A DNA stretch of 64,000 nt from Streptacidiphilus sp. 4-A2 (lineage in GTDB: Bacteria > Actinomycetota > Actinomycetes > Streptomycetales > Streptomycetaceae): positions 434,001-498,000 of the forward strand of contig JAAFYY010000001.1 of the NCBI GenBank assembly GCA_014284505.1, in the 5' to 3' direction. The notes under the pieces were generated by a model. That model saw nothing but the letters and a program-made list of their open reading frames with translations. It searched no databases and was not told the DNA's origin. The first letter of the stretch is position 1. Every line of letters starts with the position of its first letter. This document shows, one piece after another, positions 47,400-56,901 of the stretch. A program made the translations under genes and the position numbers.

Positions 47400-49223
47400 T
47401 CAGCCGGCCGGCGGGATCAGGTCCACCGGTGGCGCGGCCGCGGCCGGGCGCCGACCCGCCGTCCGTCCGCGCAGCAGGGCGAGCACGCCGACGGCGGCGG
47501 CGGACACCCCGCTCATGGTGGCCGCGTCGACCATGGTCAGCACCGCTGCCGCCAGCACCGCGCCGGACGCGCTGCCCGCGCCGAAGACGACCACAGCCGC
47601 GAACCACACCAGGCCGAGGACCGGGTCGAAGGCGCTCGGGTCGAACGCCTGGGAGCCGAGCCCGAGCAGCCCGCCGCCGAGCGCGGCCAGCGCCGCGCCC
47701 GCGGTGAACGCCAGCAGTTTCAGCCGGGGGACGTTCACGCCGCCGGCGTAGGCGGCGGGCTCGTGGTCGCGCATCGCGCCCAGCGCCGGCCGGTCCTGCT
47801 CCGGTGCACCGCTCGCACCAGCAGCAGGGCGGCGGCGAGCAGCACCAGCTCCACGGTGTAGAAGACCCGGTCGTCCGCCCAGGCGCCGGCCCGGTCCAGC
47901 GAGAGACCGCTGGCGAGAAAGGGCTGCTGGAAGACGAACCTGCTCATCGCGGTGCCGACCGCGAAGGTGGTCAGCGCCAGCGCGAGCCCGCGCCGACGGA
48001 TCGCGGGCCAGCCGACCGCAGGCCGCAGGCGCGGCGACCAGAGTGGCCAGCGGCAGGGCGCGCCGTCGGCAGCGCCGGCAGGCCCGGGATCGCGCCGCCC
48101 GCGAGCACCCCGAGCAGCGCGCCGAGCCCGGCGTACCCGGCTGGCCGAGGGAGATCTGGCCGCCGTAGCCGGTGACCACGACCAGGGACAGCAGGATCAG
48201 GGCCAGCGCCGGACCGGGCAGCAGCGCATGCAGGTCGGCACCGCGCAGCGCGAGCGGCCCGACCAGCAGCACGCGGCGCCCGCCGACAGCAGGCCCGGAC
48301 GGCCGGGGCGCGGCCGTCCCCCTCCGGACGCAGTTCCGCCGCCTCGGCCCCGGCGCGGGCAGCAGCCCGGGAGCAGCACGGCCAGCAGCAGGGCGAGCAC
48401 CAGCAGGTTCGCGCTGACCGACTGCAACAGCGCTTCGGGCCCGCCGGAGAGGTGGACGGCGGTCAGCTCGCTCTGCCCGATCCCCAGGGCCAGGGCGGCG
48501 ACGACGGCCAGCGGCAGGCTGCGCAGCCCGGCGATCACCGCGACCGCCATGGTCTCCATGACCAGCAACGGCAGACCGTAGGGGTCGAGCATCAGGCTCG
48601 CGCCAGCAGGACACCGGTGAGCCCGGCGTGAAGGCGCTGAAGGGCCCAGCCGACGAGGAGACGGCGTCCGCGTCCAGGCCGGAGAGCTCGCAGGCGGCGG
48701 TTGTCGACCACGGCGCGCAGCGTCCTGCCGAAGGGCGTCACCGGTTCACCGCGCCCACGCCCGCGGTCACCACCAGTACGTGGCCAGGTCGGTGACCGGT
48801 TCAGGGAGCCGCAGCCACCGGGGCAACCAGCAACGACTGCGGCACGACCACCGACCGTTCCGAGCGGGTCAGCCCCAGAGCAGTGCCGCGACGCCGACCA
48901 GCAGGACGAACACGGCGATCCCGGCCACCAGGGTCTCGGCTGTCCCGACGTTCCGCCGCTGGAGCCGGCGGAAGACCGCAGTGTCCATCAGCACGCCCAG
49001 CCCAGGTGCGAACACCAGCAGGCAGCAGGCGATCGCCGGGATCCGGCCAGTGCCAGACGACCACCGTCTGCCGTACCGCGTAGGCCGTGATCATGGCGAC
49101 GGCGCCCTGGCGAGTTCAGACACCGGTGGCGCGGTAGCAGAGCACCAGGCCGACGCCGGAGAGCGCGGCGGCGCTGCCCACGGTGATCCCGGCGACGGCG
49201 AGTCGAGTGCGAGCGGCACGCAT
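47400..49223 (-). CDS. Fused LivH-LivM-type ABC transporter permease (heavily frameshifted)
   Basis: The N-terminal half resembles LivH (VAGITVGSAAALSGVGLVLC, then MITAYAVRQTVVVWHWP and the helix VVAALALGIGQSELT). The C-terminal half resembles LivM (VVTGYGGQISLGQ, then VPRLKLLAFTAGAALAALGG). No stop or start separates them in the corrected reading, so I infer one protein of about 605 residues; two adjacent genes cannot be excluded. At least eight indels are needed, with the densest around 48000-48350 and 48600-48900. ATG 49223 starts MRAARTRL. Confidence 0.65.
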
Positions 49224-49227
49224 GGGC

Positions 49228-49709
49228 TCAGGCTTCCGCTTCCGGCGGGTCGCACAGCGGGCAGGGCGCAGTCCGCAGGGCTGCCTCGCGCGGGGCGATC
49301 GGCCGCACGTCCCGGCGGGCTTCGAGCAGCGGGCAGCGCGGGCCGGTGATAGGTGTGCCGCCGGGCACCGTCACCGCCGGCCCCTCGCCCGCCGGGCCCA
49401 TCATTCGCAGCCCCCGTTCCCGCTTCGGTCCCCGCCTCAGCGTCGGTCTCCGCCTCCGCTTCTTCGGCCTCCGCCGCTGTCTGTTCAGCAGCTGGTAACA
49501 GCGTCGCGACTGGAGCTGTGTCCGCCGCTCCCGGGCCGTGGCGTCGACCGCCCGGCGCGGCGCGGCGAGCAGCACCAGTCCCCCGGCGATCAGGCGACGC
49601 CGGAGCGGTCGCGGACGCCAGGTAGGGGATCTGCCGGGCGGTAGCGCTCGCCGGACACGCCGTACCACCCGATCGCGCACAGCACCGGCCGACCACGCAG
49701 GACATCCAC
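49228..49709 (-). CDS. Membrane protein with C-terminal CPxC motif beside the Liv transporter (frameshifted)
   Basis: Two short hydrophobic segments (RPVLCAIGWYGVSGER and IAGGLVLLAAP) are joined by ARQIPYLASAT, a pattern seen in uncharacterised actinobacterial proteins next to LivHMGF-type transporters. An acidic Ala/Glu-rich linker and a C-terminal unit with GGT, CPLL and CPLC follow, which looks like a small zinc-binding or surface-type module. Frameshifts occur near 49650, 49590, 49500 and 49350. GTG 49709 fits the family start. Function is unknown; a link to the transporter is inferred from adjacency. Confidence 0.5.
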
Positions 49710-50104
49710 CCGAGTGCGGGCAGAGCGCCCGCGCCAGGCGCGCGATCCGGTCCGCCGCCTCCCGCGATCCCGCCTCGAACGGTCGTATTTCGCACCCCTT
49801 TTTCGATACAGATCAATACTCTTGGTGATGAAGTGATGACAACAGGTTAGCGTTTCCGGCAGGATACCGAGTGGTGGCGGTGAGGGTTTCATGTTCTACA
49901 GCTCCGCGGGTGCGCGCAGATCCGTCCCGTCCTCGGCGCCGGCCTGCTGGCGCGGCGCGTGCAGTAGCAGCAGTCCGAAGGCGACCCCAGCACCTCTCGG
50001 CGATGCCCGCCACCTCCCCGGCAAGCGCCGCCGCCTCCGGCAGTGCCATGCGCAGGCGTGCGCCAGCACCGGCGCTCCGACGGTGAGCGGCAGCGGCCCG
50101 GCCG

Positions 50105-50457
50105 ACACAGCGCGGCCGCCACCCAGGTCGCGGACAACTACCGGAAGTTCTTCGCCCCGACGACATCCACCGCGGCCAGGTCGACCTGCTGCAGAACGGC
50201 ACGTCGCTGACGCCGGTGCTGGCGGCCTTCGCCGGCAACCCGCTCGCGGCCAAGGCCAGTGTCAATGTGCTGGCGGTGGACTTCACCAGCGCCACCACCG
50301 CCTCGGTAACCTTCAACCTGTGCGAGAGCGGCGCCCCGGCCCTGTCCGGCTCCGCCGGGCAGTCGGTACTCCAGGCCGCCGTCTGGAAGGTCGCCGAGTC
50401 ACCGTGCGACCTGGTCAAGCTGAACAGCGGCGGATCAGCCGTGCCCGCTGCTCCTGA
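50105..50457 (+). CDS. MTB12-like (low-molecular-weight antigen) domain protein, start unclear
   Basis: The corrected frame contains VADNYRKFFAPTTSTAA, LLQNGTSLTPVLAAFAGNPL and VNVLAVDFTSATTASVTFNL, ending with a Cys-containing tail at 50457. This pattern matches the C-terminal domain of mycobacterial MTB12-like secreted antigens, a cystatin-like fold found in various actinobacteria. The N-terminus is obscured by indels; a secretion signal may begin near 49890-49990 but I could not fix it. It lies directly before the Liv-type binding protein and may be co-transcribed. Confidence 0.5.
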
Positions 50458-50462
50458 GCGCT

Positions 50463-51758
50463 GTGGCCGATTCCGGGCGCACCACCGGCGGCGGGCTGTG
50501 CCGCTCGGCGCGGTCGCGCTGCTGCTGGCGGCGTTGCCGCTGGCGGCCTGCGGCAGCAGGCTTCCGGAGCGTGACTTCACCGGGGCGCCCCGGCATCCGC
50601 CACCAACGGCGCGACACCGATCACCGTCGGCGTGGTCGCGTCGCTGAGCAGCATCCTGGTGGCAACACCTTCAGCGGCCGCCCTACGGCGCGCAGGCGTT
50701 CTTCCGCGCGCTCGACGCCTCCGGCGGCATCGGCGGCCGCCAGGTGCAGGTCATCACTGCGACGACGGCGGGGACGGCAGCGGCAACCAGACCTGCGTGC
50801 ACAAGCTCATCGACCAGGACCATGTGGGGCGCTGGTCGCGACCACCGCGTTCGACTACGCCGGCGCCTCCTATGTCAGCGCCCAGCGGGTCCCGACATCG
50901 GGCGGCCAGCCGATCGGCACGGCCTACGACCAGTACCCGTACCTCTATCAGATCTACGGCAGCTCCGAGCCGCGCGACAGGTCGGTCGGCTGGAACGGCA
51001 CCGAGTACCAGACCACCGAGGTCTACCGGTATTTCAAGCAGAAGATCGGCCTGCACAATGCCGCGGTTGTCGCGTACAACCAGGCCGACTCCACCCGCTA
51101 CGCCGCGCAGCTGGTCCAGGGGCTCACCGCGGAGGGTACCAGTGCCAACGAGACGGTGACTTCGCCCTGCCGAACTTCGAGCGCCGTCGCCACGGGGATG
51201 AAGAGCGCCGGCACGCAGCTGCTGATGGACGCCATGGACACCACAGGCCAATGTGGGCTTGCAGTCCATGCGTCGGCGGGGTGTCGGTGGCGGCGAAGGT
51301 ACCAATGTGCAGAACTGGTCGCGCAGGCCGGCAGTGACTACAGCGGCGTGCCCGGCTGCCTGAACGCCCTGTGGGCCACCGCCGACAGCCGCTCGTACAC
51401 GGCACCGGCTACCCGGCCGTCGCCGCCTTCAGCGCATGCAGCGCTACTACCCGAGCGGCAGCCACTGCTGTCGCAGTGGGAAGGAGGGGTGGGCAGCGGC
51501 GCAGTGGTTCACCGACGCGGCCGGCTCCTTGCGGCGCCCAGGTCGACCGGGCCTGCCTGAACCGCTTCATGCGCGCCCGCAGCTCTACGACGCCCACGGG
51601 CTGCTGATCCCCACCGGCTTCGTCCCCCGCCCGGCGCCACCGGCCTCCAGCACGCCTGCCTGAATGTGGGCCGCTGGCAACGGGGCACCTGGGTGACCCA
51701 GGTGCCCGACATGGACACCAACTGCTTCGAGGTCCCGGCCCTGCCCATCCGCCCCTGA
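50463..51758 (+). CDS. Branched-chain-amino-acid-type ABC transporter substrate-binding lipoprotein (frameshifted)
   Basis: The N-terminus has a signal sequence ending in the lipobox LAAC (GAVALLLAALPLAACGS), so the mature protein is a lipoprotein. Corrected pieces match the Peripla_BP_6 fold: TPITVGVVASLS, FFRALDASGGIGGRQVQVI, YQIYGSSEPRD and VVAYNQADSTRYAAQLVQGL. Six or more frameshifts interrupt the gene between 50500 and 51650. The C-terminus ends VPALPIRP at 51758. It is transcribed away from the LivHM/G/F-type genes and should deliver substrate to them. The ligand cannot be predicted. Confidence 0.7.
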
Positions 51759-51816
51759 GGCGGCCGGGCGGCTGTCGGCCGGGTGGTGCGACCGGGCCGG
51801 GGTGCGGCGGCGGACG

Positions 51817-52196
51817 CTAGAAGCTGAGCAGGCCGACGGCGTGGCCGTCGTGGTCCACCACCGGCCATACCTCCAGGTCACGCAGGCGCATGGCGGCGGC
51901 CGCGGTGGCGGCGGGCATGTCGGCGGTGGCGAACGGGGCGCGCTCGAAGACGATGTCGCGCACCGGGGTGCGTTCGGTGTACCAGGATCTGGCCTGGAAC
52001 GGCGCGAGGTGCAGCCGGGTGAGCAGCCCGGTGCAGCGGCCGTCGTCGTCGCGGACCGAGGGTGGTCGGCGCCGGAGCTCTGCAGGACGTCCATTGCCGT
52101 GTCGACCATGATGTCGTCGCTGATCTGCAGCTCGGGGCGGCGCATGAGGTCGCCGACAGCGGCGTCGGCCAGTGGGTGTCCGAGGGTGATGGTCAT
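51817..52196 (-). CDS. CBS-domain protein (frameshifted)
   Basis: About 127 residues with two CBS repeats. The first starts VGDLMRRPELQISDDIMVDT and continues to CTGLLTRLHLA in the corrected frame; the second has PVRDIVFERAPFATADMPAA and VWPVVDHDGHAVGLLSF. CBS pairs usually bind adenine nucleotides and regulate a partner. Frameshifts lie near 52055. AAGGAG precedes ATG 52196. It stands alone downstream of cspA on the same strand. Confidence 0.78.
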
Positions 52197-52401
52197 GGGC
52201 GGACTCCTTCGTCACGGCAGGCCGCTGATCCGCACGCGGCGCTTCGCGTCCGTACGGGGCAGCCGCCGATGGCGGGAGCAGCGGGCCCGAGCGGCCCGGG
52301 GTATGTCCGGGTGTGTGTCGTGGCGCTATGCCGAAAGGCCGTACCGGGCATGTGCACGGTACGGGCCCCTCGTTGCCAGGCGGATGCCCTGGCTGGAACA
52401 A

Positions 52402-52604
52402 CTACAGCGGACGAATGTTCTCCGCCTGCGGGCCCTTCTGGCCCTGCGTGACGTCGAACTCGACCTTCTGGCCCTCAAGCAGCTCGCGGAAACCCTGAGC
52501 GTTGATGTTCGAGTAGTGGCGAAGACGTCCGGGCCGCCACCCTCCTGCTCGATGAAGCCGAAGCCCTTTTCCGCGTTGAACCACTTCACGGTGCCATTAG
52601 CCAT
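52402..52604 (-). CDS. cspA: Cold-shock protein (one frameshift)
   Basis: A 67-residue CspA-type RNA chaperone. [16 protein letters not shown] contains the RNP1 KGFGFI motif, and RNP2 appears as DVFAHYS once a single C is restored near 52525 (GCCACTAC should be GCCCACTAC). The remainder reads [19 protein letters not shown] and ends NIRPL. Such a conserved small gene is very unlikely to be truly broken, so this indel is good evidence for sequence error. AAGGAG precedes ATG 52604. The leader contains a terminator-like hairpin about 100 bases upstream. Confidence 0.92.
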
Positions 52605-53123
52605 AAAAACAATCTCCTTCGGAGGCTGACCGAAGCCGCACGGTGCGAACTTCGAGTCGCCGCGATGAGCACCCGCCCGGCAAGAAGCCGGGGAAACAAA
52701 AATGCGCCTGCGATACATCAGCAGGCGCACACAAAGTTCATGGGAACCACTACTGCAACTAAGACGACTGTAGCAGGCCCGGGACCGCAACGGTGGAAAT
52801 CCCGGCCGGATTCCTCGGGGGCCACCGCCGGGAGCGTCGCAGCCGACCCATGGCGACCCCAACGCACCTCGGGGACAGGCCTGTTCAGGAGGTCCGTCGC
52901 CGCGCGAGCAACTTCCGCCGACTTCCGCCGACAACGTCCGACAGAGGGGGACCGGCGTGTCCGCGGCGCCCGGCCGACTGCGACCGCCCCGTACGGGAGC
53001 CCGCCGCACCCCTTGACTCCGCCCTGCGCATGCGGTAGGAGCGCACGTCGGGTGCGGGACCCGCCCGAACTCTAATGCTTCAGGAAGTCCCGCTGCCGTG
53101 CCTTTCAGCGCATACTGGAGGCA
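52605..53123. other. Long upstream region of cspA
   Basis: No gene is supported on either strand. Reading leftward, it contains an AT-rich promoter-like area around 52730-52790, then an intrinsic-terminator-like hairpin (listed separately), then about 100 bases of leader before cspA. The right end holds the promoter of the small KOW-like gene at 53124. Confidence 0.5.
52703..52729 (-). terminator. Intrinsic terminator in the cspA leader
   Basis: On the minus strand TGCGCCTGC pairs perfectly with GCAGGCGCA across a 9-base loop, followed directly by TTTTTGTTT. A U-tract this clear is rare in high-GC DNA. No gene ends upstream of it on this strand, so it probably acts as an attenuator between the cspA promoter and coding region. 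Confidence 0.65.
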
Positions 53124-53350
53124 ATGACGAAATCTGCAGCAGTCCGCCATCCCCCCACCAGCCCCTTCAAGGACCGGATTGAAGCACCGCGGAAGTTCTT
53201 CGCCGTAGGCGACCGCGTCACCACGACAGGTACGGCCTCGGCCGGACCGTCGGCGTCGAGGGCGACGACGGAGACATCGCGGTACTCGTCGACTTCGGTT
53301 CGCGCCAACTACGCATCACCCAGCCGTACACCGAGATGCACAAACTCTGA
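53124..53350 (+). CDS. Small conserved KOW/SH3-like protein (one frameshift)
   Basis: About 75 residues. After one base is restored near 53222, it reads [20 protein letters not shown], then [20 protein letters not shown], ending KL. The GDRVxHxxYGxG pattern with a short beta barrel resembles the KOW/CarD-like SH3 modules of small Streptomyces proteins. Function is unknown; binding to RNA polymerase or RNA is possible for such folds. It is divergent from cspA. Confidence 0.65.
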
Positions 53351-53597
53351 CCCGGACGCCCTCGCTTCCCGGCCGGTTGTGCTGCCCAGTCACGGGCAGA
53401 GCTGCCGCTCGGGAGGGTGGACCTTCACATCCACGCACCATCAGGGGCACTCCACGCTGTCCGGGCCTGCTCTGCGGAGCCGTTGCCCTGCCTGCCGGGA
53501 GTGCGCCTGGTGACTGACGCCCTCCGGCGACCGGTGGGGTACCGCGTGATGGGGTACCGCGTCGCGCAGAGCCGCCGCGGGTCAGCCAGTGCCGCGT

Positions 53598-55181
53598 TCA
53601 GCGGTGCGTGGGAATCACGATGACCGTCGGGCCGTCGGCGCTCAGCCCCCGCTCGACCTCGCGCGCCATCTCCTCGACGGTTTCGACGTCGACGGCGTTG
53701 CAGCCGAAGCCCCGGCCACCGAGGCGATGTCCAGACCGGGCAGGTCGAGTCCGGGCACACCGGGCGTCCGCTCCAGCCGGGGCGAACGCTTCAGCACCGA
53801 GTACTCGTGGTTCCGCATGACCACATAGACGATCGGCAGCTTGTGGGGCCGCGGTCCACAGGGCCTGGACCGAGTACTGGTCGAACCGTCGCGATGAGTC
53901 GATGACGGTCGGCTGACCCCGGTCGCGATCGCCGAGCGCGATACCGACCGCGGCGGGCACACCCCAGCCGAGGCCGCCGCTGGGACTGAAGAACCAGGAG
54001 TCGGGCCGGACCGTCGGAAGCCACTCCAGCTGCTGCTCCATCGTCGAGGTCGACTCGGAGACGATCACGGCGTCGCTGGGCTTGACCTTGCTCAGCGTGG
54101 CGTAGACCTCCGGCGGGGTGGCCGGTCGGCTGGCCGCGTCCGGGAGCTGCCCGCTCCGCACGAACGTCTTGGGGGCGGTGCGCGCGGAGCCCTCGGCGAC
54201 CAGTTCGACCAGCCGGTCGATGGCCAGCTTGCTGTCGCTGATCAGGCTGTCACCCATCCGCGCGGCCCCCGCGGTCTCGGGGCTCGCGGTGATCTGGAGC
54301 AGTTCGGTCCCCTCGGGCAGGTACTCGCCGGGAACGTAGGGGTAGTACCGGAACACCTCGCCGCCGATCATGACGACCACGTCGTGTCCGGCCATCGAGT
54401 CGCTGATGCCCTTGATCGAGTTCCCGAGCGGGCCGACGAACAGCGGATGGTTCTCCGGGAAGGACGCGCGGTCGGCCAGCGGGGCCTGGTAGACCGCCGC
54501 ATTCAGCCTCTCGGCCAGGGCGACGGCGGAGTCCCAGCCGCCGCTGCGGTCGACCTCCGGGCCGAAGATCAGGGCGGGGCGGCTGCTGGCGGAGATCCGG
54601 CGGGCGAAGGCACGGATGCGCTGCTCGTCCGGGGCCACCCGCTCGGCCACGCTCCGCACCCGCACCGGACCGCTCATGGGCTGGTACCAGTCGTCGAGCG
54701 GGATCGACAGAAAGACCGGGCCGGCCGGCGGCTGGAGGGCCATGGCGTAGGCCCGCATAAAGGCGTCCGGCACCTCTTCGGGGCGCGTGGTCTCGTAGGA
54801 CCACTTCACCCACGGCTTCGGCATGGTGGTCGCGTCGTGGTTGCACAGGTAGGGATCACCGATGACCATCTCGCGGTGCTGCTGCCCGGCGGTGATGATC
54901 AGCGGGGTGTTCGCGTGGTACGCGTTCACGATGTTGCCCATGGCGTTGCCCAGGCCCGCCGAGGAGTGGACGTTGACCAGCACCGGCCGTCGGACGGTCT
55001 GCGCGAAGCCGTCGGCCATGCCGATGACGGTCGCCTCCTGGAGTCCCAGGACATAGCTGAAATCGTCGGGGAAGTCGGCCAGGAAGGGCTCCTCGGTCGA
55101 GCCCGGATTGCCGAAGATGGTGGTCAGTCGAAGCGTACGCAGAAGGTCGTACGTCACGGAACGAACCGTGGACGAGCCCAT
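53598..55181 (-). CDS. mdlC: Thiamine-diphosphate enzyme, benzoylformate decarboxylase-like
   Basis: About 527 residues with the three-domain ThDP layout. Ser28 in GNPGSTEEPFL, Glu49 in LGLQEATVIGMADG (activates the cofactor) and His72 in NVHSSAGLGNAMGN match the catalytic residues of benzoylformate decarboxylase. SPSGGLGWGVPAAVGIALGD begins the ThDP/Mg site, and RNHEYSVL completes it in the restored frame. A pair of compensating indels lies between about 53855 and 53700. It would convert benzoylformate to benzaldehyde in mandelate catabolism, but other 2-oxo acids are possible. No other mandelate gene is nearby. A nested dyad lies 125 bases upstream. Confidence 0.85.
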   Translation of the reverse strand: MGSSTVRSVTYDLLRTLRLTTIFGNPGSTEEPFLADFPDDFSYVLGLQEATVIGMADGFAQTVRRPVLVNVHSSAGLGNAMGNIVNAYHANTPLIITAGQQHREMVIGDPYLCNHDATTMPKPWVKWSYETTRPEEVPDAFMRAYAMALQPPAGPVFLSIPLDDWYQPMSGPVRVRSVAERVAPDEQRIRAFARRISASSRPALIFGPEVDRSGGWDSAVALAERLNAAVYQAPLADRASFPENHPLFVGPLGNSIKGISDSMAGHDVVVMIGGEVFRYYPYVPGEYLPEGTELLQITASPETAGAARMGDSLISDSKLAIDRLVELVAEGSARTAPKTFVRSGQLPDAASRPATPPEVYATLSKVKPSDAVIVSESTSTMEQQLEWLPTVRPDSWFFSPSGGLGWGVPAAVGIALGDRDRGQPTVIDSSRRFDQYSVQALWTAAPQAADRLCGHAEPRVLGAEAFAPAGADARCARTRPARSGHRLGGRGFGCNAVDVETVEEMAREVERGLSADGPTVIVIPTHR

Positions 55182-55304
55182 TGAGCACCGCCAGTCGGGA
55201 GATAGTCTTAATGTCCTCTGGTAGGACGACGGATCGAATGTGAGAGCCGTACGCGCGCGACGTGGGCGGCGCCCCCGGGCGAGCTCGGCCTCCTCGTCCA
55301 CTAT

Positions 55305-55337
55305 AGGCCTGATGCCGCATCAGTTAATAGCAGGCCT
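55305..55337. promoter_or_regulatory. Nested palindrome upstream of the ThDP enzyme
   Basis: CTGATG-CCG-CATCAG (55309-55323) is a perfect dyad nested inside a second one with arms AGGCCTG (55305-55311) and CAGGCCT (55331-55337). It lies in an AT-richer patch between the ThDP gene and the acyltransferase, where a regulator of the decarboxylase could bind. No regulator gene is adjacent. Confidence 0.5.
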
Positions 55338-55444
55338 CGCGGGCGCCACTTTCAGGAGTGCTGCCCGAAACCGGGATTTCGACCGGCCTCCGGCCGTGCG
55401 CGGCGGGGCCGCCGAGGGAAAACCGGTGGTGCACGGTCAGCTGT

Positions 55445-56563
55445 TCACGGCGATACCCACGGGGGCGTTTGTTTCCGGTGCGGATCCGGCGCCTCCCGGT
55501 CCCGGCCGGCGTCGGGCCTTCTGGTCAATCGGCGGCCCAGCCCGATCATCGGCTGCTCCACCCGGCGGTGCGTCAGGTCGGCCACCGCCAGGGCGGCCAG
55601 CGCCACCAGCGTCGCGGCGAGTACGCCGGGCTCGCCCCGGACGCCGGGCACCAGCGCGAACAGCATGGCCCCGGCCAGGAACTGGAAGAGGTACAGGCCG
55701 TAGGAACGCTCGCCGACGAACACCAGCGGCCGCAGCGAGAAGAGCCACCTGCCGATCCCCGGGCCCAGCAGACTGGGGAGCAGCAGGGCGACGGCCAGAC
55801 CGTAGAGGAAGATCACCGGCGGCTCGCCGCCCAAGCGGCCGACCAGGCCGGGGATGCTCATGTGCAGACACAGGAAGCCGACCAGCAGTCCGGCCCCGGC
55901 GAGCGGGTGGGTGAGCGGGCTGAGCAGGGCGAATCCGCGCGGGTGGTGCAGGACCAGAGCCAGCAGCGCGCCGAGCAGCAGGACCGAGTAGTGGATGCCG
56001 CAGGCGGCCAGGTAGGAGGTCCAGGGGATCAGTACGGCGACGGTCGCGACGACGGCGAACGGGATGCGCAACCGACTGGACAGCAGGCCGGCCAGCACCA
56101 GGCCCAGCGGCCAGACCAGGTAGAACTTCTGCTCGATACCGATGGTCCAGGTGTGCAGGAAGGGCGTGGCCGGGTTGAGGTGGTACTCGTTCATAAATCC
56201 GAGGTACTCGGGCAGGTGACCCCTGAGGATCGGCCAGGCTCTGCCCTGGCGATATGAATTGGCCACGGTCGCGGCCAGCGCCAGATAGTAGAGCGGCATG
56301 ATCCGGAACACCCTGCGCACATAGAAGTTCCGCAGTGATATTCGCCCGGTCCGGTCCTTCTCGCGCAGCATCAGCGTCGTTATCAGGAATCCGGACAGCA
56401 CAAAGAAGATATGGACACCGATCCATCCCGAGAGCGCCCTGCAGGCGGGCCCGCCGAAATGGAAGAAGACCACGATGACAGCGGCGACGGCACGCAGGCC
56501 GTCGAGTGCCTCGAATCGCCGAAGGCCCAGGAATTCGGCGTGCGTCATCCTCTTCAATTTCAT
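55445..56563 (-). CDS. OafA/YrhL-type membrane acyltransferase (acyltransferase family 3)
   Basis: An intact 372-residue protein with about ten membrane helices. Family signatures are present: the early FEALDGLRAVAAVIVVFFHF with its His, HIFFVLSGFLITTLML, and RRVFRIMPLYY. Such enzymes transfer acetyl or other acyl groups to sugars of envelope glycans or antibiotics. No SGNH domain is fused. The start is ATG 56563. No glycan genes adjoin, so the acceptor is unknown; a role in modifying the product of the distant NRPS locus is only a possibility. Confidence 0.88.
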   Translation of the reverse strand: MKLKRMTHAEFLGLRRFEALDGLRAVAAVIVVFFHFGGPACRALSGWIGVHIFFVLSGFLITTLMLREKDRTGRISLRNFYVRRVFRIMPLYYLALAATVANSYRQGRAWPILRGHLPEYLGFMNEYHLNPATPFLHTWTIGIEQKFYLVWPLGLVLAGLLSSRLRIPFAVVATVAVLIPWTSYLAACGIHYSVLLLGALLALVLHHPRGFALLSPLTHPLAGAGLLVGFLCLHMSIPGLVGRLGGEPPVIFLYGLAVALLLPSLLGPGIGRWLFSLRPLVFVGERSYGLYLFQFLAGAMLFALVPGVRGEPGVLAATLVALAALAVADLTHRRVEQPMIGLGRRLTRRPDAGRDREAPDPHRKQTPPWVSP

Positions 56564-56901
56564 GAGGGAGGTCTCTCCGGTGTCTTTCCGGGACGGTCCT
56601 TCCAGGATATGGAGGACAGCATTCGGTCAGGGCTGCGAAAGGGGCAGCATATACCCGCCCTGTGTGATCCCTGTGACTCCGCCTGCCTGGGGCTCTCCCT
56701 GAGCCGTGTGCTGGACCCCGCCCGCCGCGACTCCCGGGAATTCGACGAAATCTGCACTCGGCAACGCCCCGGCTCCGAGCCGCCGCCGGGCGGCGGAGCG
56801 GGGAACCGGACCGATCATCTAGGCTGTGGGCTCGGACCGATTGGCTATCGTGCGGTGCTGCGGGCGCTCCTGCAGGCTAGGAAACACGGCAGGACACGAC
56901 G
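56564..56901. other. Divergent promoter region of acyltransferase and protein kinase
   Basis: No gene is recognised. The part near the acyltransferase start (56565-56620) contains GAGGG and other purine runs; no clear -35/-10 pair, dyad or repeat stood out. The kinase start is preceded by CAGGACACGACG. Confidence 0.4.
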
